Of a stretch of DNA of 64,000 nt, positions 11,780 to 22,443 are shown one piece after another. Made by a program: the position numbers and the translations under genes. The stretch is from Forficula auricularia (lineage: Eukaryota > Arthropoda > Insecta > Dermaptera > Forficulidae). The notes below the pieces were generated by a model. It worked only from the letters and a program-made list of their open reading frames with translations, made no database searches and was not told the origin of the DNA. Location: NCBI GenBank assembly GCA_024734495.1, contig JALMQS010000828.1:2715101-2779100 (forward strand), read 5' to 3'. Each line of letters begins with the position of its first letter. The stretch's first letter is position 1.

Positions 11780-12530
11780 TGACACAGCTACAGAAATGAG
11801 GCTCTAGATATGAATCTGAAAGTATTTTTTTTTCTATAATCTACAGCATTGTGATATTTTTTGTGTGGAAATAGATTTATATAAATAAGTGGGATCGTGT
11901 GAGGAGGAGAATTAGATTTTATCATTTTTTTTAAATTTGGGATCGATATAAGGCTCCAAATATTTAAAAGAGATCAGGTGTTATTTGTATGAAAGGCTGC
12001 TCCAGTATTGCCATGAGAAACTCATATGGGCATGCGTGTCTTAGGTCGTTCAATTTTGTAAAAATCAAAAAATAAGAATAACAAAATTTAGATTTTTAAA
12101 AAATTATAAAAAAGTGGCAAATTATTAAAAAATAAACAAATAATATATAAAATATAAATCAAATAAGATGTGATTAATTTCTTCTTCTGTGCGCAAAGAA
12201 AAGCGAATTGAATATTTAATTTTTGAGTGGTGTGGGGGTGGGGGGGGGAGGAATAACTATCAATATATTTAATGTTTCTTAATTTAAAATCATTTGGAGT
12301 CTTTCATTTCAAAATTCAAGTTCAAATTACAATTATATTTCAAATTTCACGACGGCATCAGCGCCCCCTGTCGGCAGCATTACGTTAGCGTTGCTGCAAA
12401 TTAATCTTGGCTATTATATATATAATTATTCTCAAACGCCTCCCAATCGATCATAAACCCAACGGTCGAAAATAATTTTTTATCTTTACCCCGGGGCGCA
12501 ATCACTACGAGGCCTCGCCGAAAGACAATT
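11780..12530. other. AT-rich stretch with a G-run
   Basis: No gene. A G-rich run lies at 12222-12250. A GC-richer patch at 12350-12390 (CATCAGCGCCCCCTGTCGG) looks like part of an old repeat. Confidence 0.45.
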
Positions 12531-12533
12531 ATT

Positions 12534-12680
12534 AATTAAATTAAATTAGGGAACGAAGAAAAGATTTTTATATTATAAACAAAAGGATCAGCGCACATGC
12601 GAAGATCCTGGGTTCGAATCCCGGCTGATCCTTTTGTCTATAATATAAAAATCTTTTCTCCGTTCCCTAATTTAATTATT
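12534..12680. repeat. Near-perfect hairpin of 147 bp with tRNA-like tip
   Basis: Arms of about 50 bp (12534-12584 and 12632-12680) are reverse complements with two or three mismatches. The pairing continues inward through GGATCAGC and GCTGATCC, so one stem of about 58 bp closes on a 31-base loop. The loop contains a tRNA T-arm-like segment. No flanking duplication is clear. Confidence 0.85.
12585..12631 (+). pseudogene. tRNA-like remnant, 47 nt (acceptor stem and T-arm only)
   Basis: A seven-pair acceptor-like stem (GGATCAG with CTGATCC) encloses a T-arm with loop TTCGAAT and the pol III B-box-like GGTTCGAATCC at 12611-12621. TTTT follows at once. The D-arm and anticodon arm are missing, so it cannot decode. 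It may be the 3' half of a tRNA gene caught in a palindrome, or chance within the hairpin. Confidence 0.5.
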
Positions 12681-12684
12681 TGGA

Positions 12685-13755
12685 ATATAAAGTAAATAGA
12701 TTTATACTTATTTCATTTTTGCTTCCCGGACAGAGTATTAAATTCATTCAAAAATTTTCATTTTTTTTCTGCTCATTGTGTTGAAAAATGTCTATAATGT
12801 GAAGAAATGTCATTTTCATCCAGAATTTTTTTTCTCTCTGGATTCAGGTACCCACGATAACGTAAAAAAATATAAATAAACGAAAAGTCGTAGAAAGTTT
12901 GTTCTTGTACTTGAATGTATGTATTTCCAACGCGGAGAATTGATAAACTTTAGGCTTCCTAGCTTTAGAACTTTTGGATCAAACATGAAGAAAGCTTCAT
13001 TTTTTGAATGGTTTTATTGAGTTTTAAGGCCATATACTATATTTATAATGTAGCTATAGGTAAATGAACAATTTATATCTAAGTCTATTATTAATTACTT
13101 AAATAAGTTTTCAATTTTTTTGTTATTTAATAAATGTTAGGGTGGGCGATTCTTTCATTAGAATCTAATCGTGAAAAATGACTACCAATTAACTATAGTT
13201 CAGATATAGAATCATCTATTTCTTAGAGCTAAGGCATTGTAAGGATGCCAAATACAAGTCCAAACCTATTTCAGACTAGTAGATATTAATTTCTTTATTT
13301 TTATTATGCTAACTGTGACCTTTTGACACTAGGTAGAAAATATTAAATCGAAATGAATATCAGATTTAGATATTTATAATTTAAAATGATAATTCACTTA
13401 AATTGCACACAAAGTAGTCTTGGAAAAGTTTAACTTTTTACACGTTTTATATTATTAGCTTCACCTGTATGCATGTATTTATGGTATACATGAATCTATC
13501 AATGTGACTTTTGTTCTGTTAAATTCCGTAAACATTTCTCTATAAAAATAATTGTTTACTCAATTTAAATGAAATTATATAAATTAAAAAACATTTCATT
13601 CTGTTAAATTCTTCAAACTTTTCTCTATAAAAATAAGTAAGACTAAAAAGTAAAAATATAAATTATAGTTTAAAAAACTAAAAAACATGCTAATGCAATA
13701 AAAAGTATTTACATACCTAATAATTATTTTGATTATTTATGTCCATCGATTAAAT
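12685..13755. other. AT-rich stretch without a gene
   Basis: No gene. The phrase ATTCTGTTAAATTC followed by TCTCTATAAAAATAA is seen twice, around 13510-13550 and 13595-13635, a small diverged local duplication. Confidence 0.45.
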
Positions 13756-13809
13756 TATTAAAATTGTTATAGGGAAATAAGGACCAATTCTTTTATGCAG
13801 ACAATTTAT

Positions 13810-14075
13810 TTAATAGAGTAAAGGGTGTGTAGTTTCACAGTGAATGAAATAAAACTCAAAGAGGTTTATACAAACTCAATATATTTCGGATTATTAGTCC
13901 ATCATCAGGAGTTTACAAGTTAATACTGTTGATGATGGACTAATAATCCGAAATATATTGAGTTTGTATAAACCTCTTTGAGTTTTATTTCATTCACTGT
14001 GAAACTACACACCCTTTACTCTATTAACTAACATCATGTTTCACCTAAAACCTACACCACTTTCCATAAGTAAAA
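13810..14075 (-). mobile_element. Foldback family B element, 266 bp, 12-bp target duplication
   Basis: Flanked by CAGACAATTTAT at 13798-13809 and 14076-14087, so both edges are exact. On the minus strand it starts with the shared family head (GGTGTAGG then TAGGTGAAACAT). Two near-perfect inverted arms of about 95 bp follow, with one hammerhead-like core at each side of a short apex. A half copy occurs at 43838-43977. Target duplications of varied length suit retroposition better than cut-and-paste. Confidence 0.9.
13868..13917 (-). ncRNA. Hammerhead-like ribozyme, well preserved
   Basis: Minus strand, 5' to 3': a stem I strand ending AAACUC, CUGAUGA, one extra U, stem II GGA/UCC around a seven-base loop, GAA, the self-complementary AUAUAU as a minimal stem III, U at the cleavage position, then GAGUUU. 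GAGUUU pairs fully with AAACUC, and three further pairs (two of them G-U) extend stem I to nine. This is type I topology. Stem I lies between apex and arm, so it is not just a result of the outer palindrome. Self-cleavage is predicted, not shown. Confidence 0.7.
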
Positions 14076-14092
14076 CAGACAATTTATATTTT

Positions 14093-14136
14093 ATTGCCAA
14101 CGTTTCGTCAACTTCGTTGACTTCTTCAGTGCTCAA
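14093..14136 (-). ncRNA. Hammerhead-like motif, left arm of family C
   Basis: Minus strand: CUGAAGA, one extra A, a perfect six-pair stem GUCAAC/GUUGAC with loop GAA, GAA, ACGU, U, then GGCAA. In the other arm the bases before CUGAAGA are GCC and pair with GGC. Here one C is changed to A, which weakens stem I. Confidence 0.6.
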
Positions 14137-14235
14137 ATAGCTAACTTTCCTGCAAATTTGTCATTATTATAATTGTTCTTTCTTAGTAAACATATCAAGA
14201 CATGTGATCATCATCAATTTGAATAATTAACTATT

Positions 14236-14275
14236 TGGGCCCTGAAGAAGACAAAGTTGACGAAACGTTGGCAAT
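14236..14275 (+). ncRNA. Hammerhead-like motif, right arm of family C
   Basis: Plus strand: GCC, CUGAAGA, extra A, then a stem shortened by a three-base deletion, GAA, ACGU, U, GGC. Stem I is three G-C pairs. The damaged stem II makes activity doubtful. Confidence 0.5.
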
Positions 14276-14339
14276 AAAATATAAATTATCTGCATATAAG
14301 AATTGGTCCTTATTTCCCTATAACAATTTTAATACCTAA

Positions 14340-15299
14340 TAATAGTAATAATGTAATAATCAAAAAACGTAGGGCATTTTGTCGAAATTAATTAAAAGTA
14401 CATGCTTCTGCGCCCACACTTTTTGATTATTACATTAATATGTACTTTTTAGTGCATTAGCGTGTTTTTTAGTTTATTTAAACTATAATTCCTCCGATTT
14501 TTTAGAATAAGAAATTAGATCTTTTAGCAATTTAAAAAAAAAAAGTACTCCAATACTCCATCCATTTGAATTTACGCTTCATTCATTGAAAAGGACACGT
14601 AATCAAATAGGTTATCCAATCAATATGGCTTCAAAAGTTTTAATTAATACTTTATTTGGATGCTGATTTCTCAATCGGGGGAAAAAGCAAATCTAAAGAT
14701 TTACCCTTCGGATGAGAGTGAAAGAGTTGAGATTGAGAGAATGAAAAAAGTGAAAACGATTGAAGATATGAAGAGCCACTCTTTTAATCACTTTTTTTTA
14801 CGAGTGAGTCTCTCAACCCTAAACAAAGGTGAGAGGTTAAATATTTTTTTAATTGAATAATTTTAGACCAAGCTAATCAATCGATTGAATTTGGGCGTCG
14901 ATGTGGGAGGGAAGAAGGGACGGATGCAAAGCTGCTATTGGTCGGTCATAAATATACACCCCTTCTCCACATCCACATATTACCTATACAGGCATTATGG
15001 AGAACCTCTTGAGGGGCGGAGTTGATCAACCGCCATTATGGCGTACGCGCACCCCCATATATTTTTTATGCCCTGTAAAATAGTCTTAATATTTTTAATT
15101 GTCCATCGAGGCTTAGAAAATATCTATATAAAGAGGCCGTTCCTTTTGAGTTGTTTATTTAGGTGTAAAGTGAACAGTGTTGTTGATGTATCTGTTAAAA
15201 CAACACACCTTTGAAAAGGGGCGTTTGGTTGTATTCGCGTTCAGTGGTTCATCCATTCGCAGTTTTAGCCCTCACGCTACAGTAACTAATCACAATATA
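14340..15299. other. No gene called; possible promoter-like patch
   Basis: 14870-15060 is GC-richer (GGGCGTCGATGTGGGAGGG, later CTCCACATCCACAT). TATATAAAG at 15125-15133 is a good TATA box match, with AGTTGT about 25 bp downstream as a weak initiator. It could be an LTR or a decayed promoter. No ORF follows. Confidence 0.3.
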
Positions 15300-16090
15300 T
15301 ATTGACACCGAGTATAGACGGACCTCGCTTCAGGGGCAGCCAAGTAGAAGCACCGACTTCCATGTAGGATTTTCCATCAAAACGAACTAATTACTGATTA
15401 AGTTAGACGCTTTAAGCAATTATCCTCTTTTATGTGCAAACGGTTATTTATGTGCAAATGGTTATTTGCACATGTTTTTTTTATTGGTTGTTTATGCACA
15501 AGTTTTTTTTTCTCTCTTTTTTTGGTGGAAATCGATTTTTATTTTCTATTTAAAATCTAACAAGCAGGGCCGTATTTCTAAATAGGCTGCAGCCTAGAAT
15601 GGCAGTTTGGCAATTTATTCAAAAGTTAGAATGAAGTATTTCAGACGTTAATAATATTTTCCGTACGAATTTAAGAATACATGTTACTTAAAAATATGTT
15701 TTAGTCCTTCTACATAGCCTACTTTCTAAAAATATAACATTTATTACATAAACCATTAAAATTATAGTTTTATCAAAACTAAATAAACTTTATGTTTAAA
15801 ATAGATAAAAACACCAATGAACTCTATCCTTTTATTGTATAAAACAAATGTATTAAGCAAATCATCGCCTTAGAGAGTAAACCTGCTCACAACAAGGAAA
15901 TTTTACAGGGCAGAGAAAAAACAAACAAAATTTAATATTGTTGTTATGGAAAAAAACATTTTTCACATTTTTCTACAACTTACGATCGTTATTTTAAGTA
16001 GCAGTTTTACTTGGACTATGCTGCATCTCTTTTTCATTCGAATGGTATTAATATGTCATATATGATAAAAATGGATTTAACAGGTTTACA
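15300..16090. other. AT-rich stretch without a gene
   Basis: No gene. At 15440-15500 the phrases GTGCAAACGGTTATTT, GTGCAAATGGTTATTTGCAC and TTTATGCACAAG form a small imperfect local repeat. Confidence 0.45.
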
Positions 16091-16096
16091 CTCTAA

Positions 16097-16293
16097 GGGC
16101 CGGTTGTATGTCGCAAAGTAAATGCTTTTACCACTAACACAGGGTAGATGGTAAATGGAGGGATTGGGATGGCCAATCAGATGCGAGGCAGTGATTAGTG
16201 CCTGGCATCTGATTGGCCATCCCAGTACCTCCATTTACCATCTACCCTGTGTTAGTGATAAAAAGCATTTACTTTGCGACATACAACCGGCCC
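16097..16293. mobile_element. MITE-2, PIF/Harbinger-like, 197 bp
   Basis: An almost perfect palindrome with termini GGGCCGGTTGTATGTCGC, flanked by TAA on both sides (16094-16096 and 16294-16296). That fits the three-base TWA target duplications of PIF/Harbinger. It has no ORF. Related copies are at 39850-40313 and 61545-61686. Confidence 0.85.
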
Positions 16294-16353
16294 TAAGCCG
16301 ACTAAATATGAACTATATTGGGCGGCAAATGAACTTTAGCCTATAGGCACCAT

Positions 16354-16499
16354 CGAGGGGTGAACCGCGATTGGAATTAGGTGTACACCGGCTTTGGAAT
16401 TACTTTGGAATTCATTAGATAATCTATTGTCTTCTACTTGGAAATGCAAATGGAAGTGGAAGTAGGTGTACACGATTTTAGGTCGCGGTTCACCCCTCG
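16354..16499 (+). mobile_element. MITE-1 copy (hAT-like), 146 bp
   Basis: Intact termini CGAGGGGTGAACCGCGA and their reverse complement. An 8-bp duplication GGCACCAT / GGCAGCAT (one change) lies at 16346-16353 and 16500-16507. The internal motif AGGTGTACAC is near both ends. Confidence 0.9.
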
Positions 16500-16589
16500 G
16501 GCAGCATGCTCTTAAATCCGGCCCTGCTAACAAGATACAAAATTGCCAATATTATTAAAGGAAAAATTAAACTTAAGGTAAAAGATTTT

Positions 16590-16915
16590 TTTTTGCCGAG
16601 AGTAGCAGAGTTGTTGATTCACAAAGAGAAATCACTGAGGTTGTCCTCTGTTTGATGCATATGTTTTTATCAAATATAAATATCTATATAATTTATTTGT
16701 TTGGCACTATTAGATTCGAAGGTTTGACTTTCATCATCAGTCTTTCTAATTAGAAATATTTTATTTGTTTTTCTTATGGGTTCAAATACCCGAATGGATT
16801 TAGGTAAATTCGTTTTGTCCTAATAGTAAGCAGGTTACTGAACAAATGAAACTGAATATATGTTTATTCGTATCAAGCAGAGGACAACTTCATTGATTTC
16901 TCTTTATGAATAATT
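16590..16915. mobile_element. Foldback family A copy
   Basis: Left end GCCGAGAGTAGCAGAGTTG, then the TGATGCA block, the minus-strand core near 16711-16740 (GAAA changed to GAAU), the TCAAATACCCGAATGG segment, and a right arm fragment at 16855-16915 in inverse orientation. Confidence 0.75.
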
Positions 16916-17084
16916 AAACTGATAGAGAAAATGACAAAAAAAAAAACGAAAATTATTTATTTCATTTTTAGTAAATGCCAAAAAGGAAGCAAGATTATGT
17001 AGGATAACAGTGTTTCTTAATTTTACTCTCGAGACACATTGTCGGAAGAAATGACTTTTTGCGGCCCATCTAATTACTAATTGA

Positions 17085-17340
17085 AAAGATTTTGTTTTGA
17101 GAGTAGCTGAGTTGTTGATCCATAAAAATAAATCAATGAGATTTTTCTCTGCTTGATGTAAATAAACATATATACATATTTATTTATTAGAGACTATAGT
17201 TTCTAAGGTTTGACCTTCATCATCAGTATTTTTAATTCAAAATTAATCTGTTATTTCTCATGGGTTCAAATACCCGATTGGATTTAGGTAAATTCATTTT
17301 CTCGTAATAGTAAGCAGGCCACTCAACAAACAAATTCATC
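17085..17340 (-). mobile_element. Foldback family A, left half
   Basis: Starts GAGAGTAGCTGAGTTG and carries the minus-strand core at 17189-17227: CUGAUGA, extra U, stem AAGGU/ACCUU, GAAAC, ACUAUAGU, C. In this copy the outermost stem II pair is G-A. It ends near 17335 without an opposite arm. Confidence 0.7.
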
Positions 17341-17344
17341 TACA

Positions 17345-18535
17345 GAAGCCTCCGTATTTGAATCCCACTTGGCAGTATATTTTCAAAATAGAAACCCCCG
17401 AATTTTATCCATAGTTCACATATGTCTTCAAATAACAGATTGTAAATGAACTATCTTTATTCAAATAATGCAAATTTTTGGTTATAATTTGCATTTGAAA
17501 CAATTTCACAAATCATTTATATGAATATAACGATGACACAAAACGCCACTTGTTCACTTTTAAAATAATTTAATGAATTAATTTAATCTCGTCGATTTTG
17601 AAAAGCATCCGGAAATCTGTAGTTCAATAAAATAATTTTGTTTTTCAACATAAACATTCATAAATTTTAATTATAAAACATTTCTGGTCAGCTATTTTTT
17701 GATGATGATTTTATTTTACAGCTTAGAACATGATATAGTTAAAAGTTAATTGAATTCTCTATTAAATAAACTACGCTTCTCTCGCATTCTTTTTCTGCAC
17801 CATAGACATCAACAAGTGCTAATATATTGTATGAATAAACCAAACCCGACCATTTAAATATCTATTTCTGTATTCATTTTATGAGTTACATTAATTAATT
17901 CGCACTACGAACTACCACCTGAAAGTTGGCTTAATAAAAAAAAAGAAAAAAATCCTAGCCTTTGAAGATAAATCCCCAATTAACAATAAGAATCATAATT
18001 ATAATATTATTCTTATATAAGAGTGTCAGTGCTTAGAATTCCCTGCTGGTTTTGAACCTAAACAGTCGAACTCTTAGGGAAAAGTGTAAGAGCAAATTAA
18101 AAATAATCCATTAGAGGTTGTACCTTTTTGGTGCAATTTCTTGTATCAGTATCATTATATAAAAAAATCCATTAGCTTTAATTTGGGTTAATTTCAACGT
18201 TTTAATTCTTCATAAATTATTTTTTTCCAGTGCTTCAGAACTCAGAGCTCATAATGAAAGCAGAGTACATTTCATAAATTATTTTCTAAAAAAATATTTA
18301 ATTAAAAACGGAAAATCTGGCCTGACCTCCACACACCTGCCCCTCTCGTACCATATAAATATACAATTTTATTTCTACTTCATAACAAATAAATAAACTG
18401 TAGTCGATAGATATCGTCGGTGTCCAAGTCCAAAGCTATAGTTTTGAGATTATAGTCAACTTAAACTTTTGAATCTTTATGGAAAATAGAAGAAATTATT
18501 CCCACGAAATTTTCTCTGGAGAGAGACGGACTGGT
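17345..18535. other. AT-rich stretch without a gene
   Basis: No gene. It contains the second short A-tailed repeat (17885-17944). Nothing else recognised. Confidence 0.5.
17885..17944 (+). repeat. Short dispersed repeat with A-tail, copy 2
   Basis: Same 55-bp block as at 7229-7284, containing ACTACCACCTGAAAGTTGGC and an A-rich tail. Confidence 0.6.
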
Positions 18536-18539
18536 AGAA

Positions 18540-18727
18540 CTTTTAATTGAAAGTAATGCAAGGCAGCTATCGACCACTTGCAACCCTGAAGAAGGAGGAA
18601 AGAATCCTCCGAAACGTCAGTTTGAAGGGAAAGGATGAGGGAATAAAATAAATTACACCTTATTTGGATATTTGATAATTTTTTCTTTCCTCACTACCCC
18701 TGGGCTGCCCTCCATTACTTTCAATTA
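18540..18727 (+). mobile_element. Foldback family D element with hammerhead-like core
   Basis: Terminal inverted repeats of about 25 bp: TTAATTGAAAGTAATGCAAG at the left and CATTACTTTCAATTAG at the right. The single core on the plus strand is at 18586-18617. No ORF. Relatives with the GAAACGUC core are at 32051-32310 and 40548-40932. Confidence 0.75.
18576..18625 (+). ncRNA. Hammerhead-like motif with perfect stem II
   Basis: CUGAAGA at 18586, extra A, a six-pair stem GGAGGA/UCCUCC with loop AAGAA, GAA, ACGU, C. Stem I has one mismatch next to the core and then CAA/UUG pairing. Confidence 0.55.
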
Positions 18728-19000
18728 GTAGAAATTATATTTAATAATTTTAATGATTCATGCAAATCGACAGCAAATCCCAAATCCGCTTAGGGATTTC
18801 TAACTGACGACATAAGACCCTACAGGACTTTCAAAATTCGTACATCTTTGTTGCATAGCAACGGAAATTCAATGGCTAGTGAGTTTTACCAGACTCTGGT
18901 CCATTAATTGGGGATGAGTCTGTCGAATAACTCCAAATCGAAATTTTTGGACTTAACTTTTGAAAATTTAATGAAATGCAGACTAAACAATATTATCTTC

Positions 19001-19276
19001 TAATAAGGTTGTAAGGTGTTAAAAAGAAATAACCTGTGTATCAATAAATATTATGAAATTTTAATGGTTATTTTCAAATATTTCGAAGCCATATGAGCAC
19101 TATACTAAATATTTGTATAATATCTATTGTTATTTTAATTCATCTTATGTAAACTCATCTTTACCAATTGTTACAGCCACTGTATATAACTTCTAAATAT
19201 TTGAAAGTAACCATTAAAATTTCATAATATTTATTGCTACACAGGTTATTTCTTTTTAACACCTTACAACCTTTAA
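19001..19276. mobile_element. Foldback repeat with about 85-bp arms
   Basis: The left arm 19001-19088 (AGGTTGTAAGGTGTT onwards) and right arm 19190-19276 (AACACCTTACAACCT) are reverse complements. The loop is about 100 bp and AT-rich. No cores or ORF. Confidence 0.8.
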
Positions 19277-19299
19277 TAATAATCAGTAAGTACCAAAAG

Positions 19300-19680
19300 T
19301 AACAGTTAATAATGATTTATTTTATTTATTTATTTTTAAGCCTTTATTGGTTCAAATTACATTTTACATTTAACATTCTATATACAATTTAGTTATTTAG
19401 TATCATTATTATTACAATCATCATTTTTATTTTTTAACTATAATAAAATACATTTGTTTTCATTTTTAATTAAACTATGCACAAGTTATAAAGGAACCAG
19501 GCCCCGAGGGGCATAGGCCTCGCCCATGATAATAATAAATTCAATAAATTCAATAAATAATAAATTCAATAAATGCAATAATGATTATCTTCTTAAATAT
19601 AAGCTGTTAAAGCTTGTATTTTTATGATTAAATGCATTGAAGGTTGAACATTAGATTAAATCACCCATAATTAATTACAA
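19300..19680 (+). repeat. Possible LINE or SINE 3' end with tandem tail
   Basis: A short GC-rich phrase at 19500-19528 (CCCCGAGGGGCATAGGCCTC) is followed by a tail built of repeated AATAAATTC / AATAATAAA units to about 19585. That layout is typical of a retroposon 3' end, but I cannot name the family. The rest of the stretch is AT-rich. Confidence 0.35.
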
Positions 19681-20035
19681 TTATTTATTAAACACAAACA
19701 ACAGATAATATAATATAACTACGACTTTTGGATCGGCTAATTCTGCGATAGTTCTCAACTATGAGCACACGGAGTTGACCAAAGATCAGAGAGAACTTGA
19801 GGACGATCGCAGAATAAACAATCAAAATGTCGTAGTTATTATTTGAATTTTGTGTTCAATGAATATTTACAAATGTTATATGCAATTTAAACAAAACGTC
19901 AACATTCAGTTAACCTAAAATCGGACTGGGTTCTCAAGCTGCTCATACTTGAGAACGATCGGAGAATATGGTCATCGAAATGTCGTAGTTATATTGTATT
20001 ATTTGTTGATTGTGTTCAATGAATAATAATAATAT
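19680..20035. mobile_element. MITE with AACTACGACATTTT ends, plus a partial repeat of it
   Basis: 19685-19862 has inverted ends of about 45 bp (AACACAAA ... ATAACTACGAC against GTCGTAGTTAT ... TTTGTGTT). Its right half is repeated in diverged form at about 19920-20030. It contains GAGAACTTGAGGACGATCG. No coding frame. Confidence 0.6.
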
Positions 20036-20039
20036 TTCA

Positions 20040-20935
20040 AAAAATGCAAATTTTACTCACTATTTCAATATTAATTGAGTATTTTCGATTAATTTTTTAG
20101 TGAATTTAATTTATCTTGTAAAGTCCTCACTATATATTGTATAAAAAATACTTTGGAATAAATTGAAAATAGATATTCAATTTACATCCCTATATATATA
20201 TTGTTTTTGTAATTCGATAGAGAGAGAGAGAGAGAGTTCTAATGAGATAAAAGCGCGTAACTGTTGGAATGATAATTTTAATTTTCTCATGAGACAAGAG
20301 GGCGGAAGTGATTTTGGTGATTTTGACCCCGTATACCCTGTGCCAGTGGGCGCCGCTTTTCTTTTGCAGCCGATTTGTTCTATTTAGAGCAGCTAGTTCT
20401 CAATCCCAGGGTCTCTCGTCGCCATCATCTCTTGGCGATTTTATTGTGCTCCTCTGTCCCCCTGTTTTGTTGCTGGCTCGCTACCAACCTTGTTTTTCTG
20501 TTTCCCTTTATCTTAAAGATAGCATCCATTTTACACCCTGGGAATGTTTAACATTTTACTAGAAAGGAGAATCATTCCCCGCGAAAGCAATTACAATTTT
20601 AATCATCTTATATATTCGCAATTTTCTCTCATAAAACGAGTTAAAAAAAATTTTGCTAGAAAATTATTTTAAAATTTAATTACATCTCCGATTTTCCATT
20701 TGATTATGATTATTCTCTTTTCCTGCAAAACTGCTTAAGTAAATAATTTAATTTATGTTAAGCAGCGATATTGTAAACATAAGCACCATGAGCCATCATG
20801 TAAGAATTTCCGCCCTCTATTCCCATACTAACCATGGCAAGTAACATATTGAGATAAGATCAAAAATACTCTATAAAGTTTCATTTTAGCAAAATTTTTC
20901 ATTTCAAGCATTTAATTTCTCTTTCATGATCAAAT
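20040..20935. other. No gene; GA microsatellite and a GC-richer patch
   Basis: A GA dinucleotide tract lies at about 20218-20236. The stretch 20300-20520 is C- and T-rich with short open frames on the plus strand that resemble no known family. Confidence 0.4.
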
Positions 20936-20936
20936 T

Positions 20937-21000
20937 AGCTACATAAAGAAAAATCACTAAGGTTGTCTTCTGCTTGATGCAAATAAACATATCCATAACA
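20937..21000 (+). mobile_element. Foldback family A, end fragment
   Basis: Only the TAAAGAAAAATCACTAAGG and TGCTTGATGCAAATAAAC blocks of the left arm are present. Confidence 0.6.
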
Positions 21001-21120
21001 CAACTCTATAAAAAATTTTTTCCTTGTCCTAAAGTTTATTTCATGATTGTGCACCAAAATAAAGAGAAAGTACCTATATTCCGTATAAAGTTTGCTTTTG
21101 TAGTGGTTATAATAATAATA

Positions 21121-21502
21121 AACGACGAAAAAGGCCATTTTGACCTATTTTCGAGTCGAACTAAATAGCAATATTTGAAATAAAAATATTTTGTTGACGT
21201 AATAGAGGACAGCTTCCTCTTTGATTTTCAAATTACCACTTGTTTTTAGCTCAATTAGAACTCGAGTTATAACTAAAAAACTAAAACTACGTGATTATAA
21301 AGAATAATAAACATATATAAAAACATATGGTCTTACTTTTTTAGTTATAACTCGAGTTCTAATTGAGTTACAAACAAGTGGTAATTTGAAAATCAAAGAG
21401 GAAGCTGTTTTCTACTACTTCAACAAAAAATTGTGATCTCAACTATTGCTGTTTAATATCTAATGGGACTCGAAAATATGTCAAAATGGCCTTTTTCGTC
21501 GT
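21121..21502. mobile_element. Foldback family F, copy 1
   Basis: Arms of about 170 bp: ACGACGAAAAAGGCCATTTT at the left and AAAATGGCCTTTTTCGTCGT at the right. The inner parts include CAAATTACCACTTG and ACTCGAGTTATAACT on both sides. A related foldback is at 34901-35321. Confidence 0.8.
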
Positions 21503-21978
21503 TTTGACCGATAATATCTCCAAAACAAGAGCTAATCGGTAATTTTTATGGTGATTTTTGAATTCAGCAGGTGGAAATACATAAGAATCAGCTATTTTTG
21601 AGCCCGAGACATTTTCATTGTTGGGCAGTGTAATATACATATATATATATAACGAACAAAAATATGTTTATATATATATACAATTTAGTTCTTAGGAGAC
21701 TATAGTTGGAAGGTTTGACTTTATCATCAGTCTTAGTTAGAAACAATTTTTATCTGTTATTTCCCATGAGTTCAAATTCTCTAATAGATATAGATAAATT
21801 CGTTTTGTTGTTATAACAAGCTTGCCACATAACAAACGATTTTTATCTGACCACCTTGCTATAACAATAAAACGAATTTATCGATATTCAATCGGGAATT
21901 TGAACCCATGAGAAATAACAGATAAATATTATTTCTAATTTCAAAGGCTGATGAAGAAAGTCAAACCATTGAAACTAT

Positions 21979-22197
21979 CATCATCAGCCTGTCGATAGCG
22001 ACAAACCACTGCTGAATATAGGCCTCTTCCATCAAATGGAAGGGGTTGGCATTAAGTCACCACGCTTGCCAGACGGATTGGTGACTAGGAATCAGATTAT
22101 AGCCGGTCAAATATCAATGCAGGGACTCGGACTCGAACCCGGGACTCCTGCTTAGAAGGCTAGTGTCTTTAAGCTCTCGGCTAATGCGATTCCTACT
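21979..22197 (-). mobile_element. tRNA-derived SINE (S4)
   Basis: Minus strand: A-box-like TTAGCCGAGAGCTTA, B-box GGGTTCGAGTCC (plus-strand 22130-22141), a body ending in the phrase GCAGTGGTTTGTCGC, then a (GAT) tail. Flanked by ACTAT at 21974-21978 and 22198-22202. The 3' phrase resembles the well-known insect 'ggcctat...cagcagtgg' repeats. It sits inside the stem III block of a hammerhead-like core. Confidence 0.8.
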
Positions 22198-22231
22198 ACT
22201 ATAGTCTCTAACAAATAAATATTATATTCAA

Positions 22232-22330
22232 CATTTAGGGAAAGCGGTGTTGGTTTATAGTGAAACATTAAACACAGGAGTTTTTGACGGGTTATAGTCG
22301 TGTTCCCTCTTTGTGAAACACCACTATAAC
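22232..22330 (+). mobile_element. Foldback family B fragment
   Basis: Head GGGAAAGCGGTGTTGG then TATAGTGAAACAT, followed by AAACACAGGAG and an inverted TTTGTGAAACACCACTATAA. It matches 62435-62520 and 58990-59030. Confidence 0.6.
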
Positions 22331-22355
22331 ACGTCACAATTTGTTTTTTTATAGG

Positions 22356-22357
<2 letters not shown>

Positions 22358-22410
<53 letters not shown>

Positions 22411-22443
22411 TGGTGCCAGTTGGGACTAGGGGGGGGGGGGGGG
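22358..22443. repeat. TA microsatellite followed by a 15-G run
   Basis: (TA)n spans about 22358-22408, then a short unique piece, then G x 15 at 22429-22443. Further G-rich sequence follows to about 22515. Confidence 0.9.

Larger units (their letters stand above)
13757..14335. mobile_element. Foldback family C, interrupted by a family B element
   Basis: Outer arms: a left arm containing TTATAGGGAAATAAGGACC and a right arm with GGTCCTTATTTCCCTATAA. Inside are two hammerhead-like cores in opposite orientation, at 14101-14129 (minus) and 14242-14266 (plus). The left arm is cut after 13809 by a 266-bp insertion with a 12-bp target duplication. Without it the element would be about 300 bp. A longer relative lies at 29664-30406. 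Confidence 0.85.
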
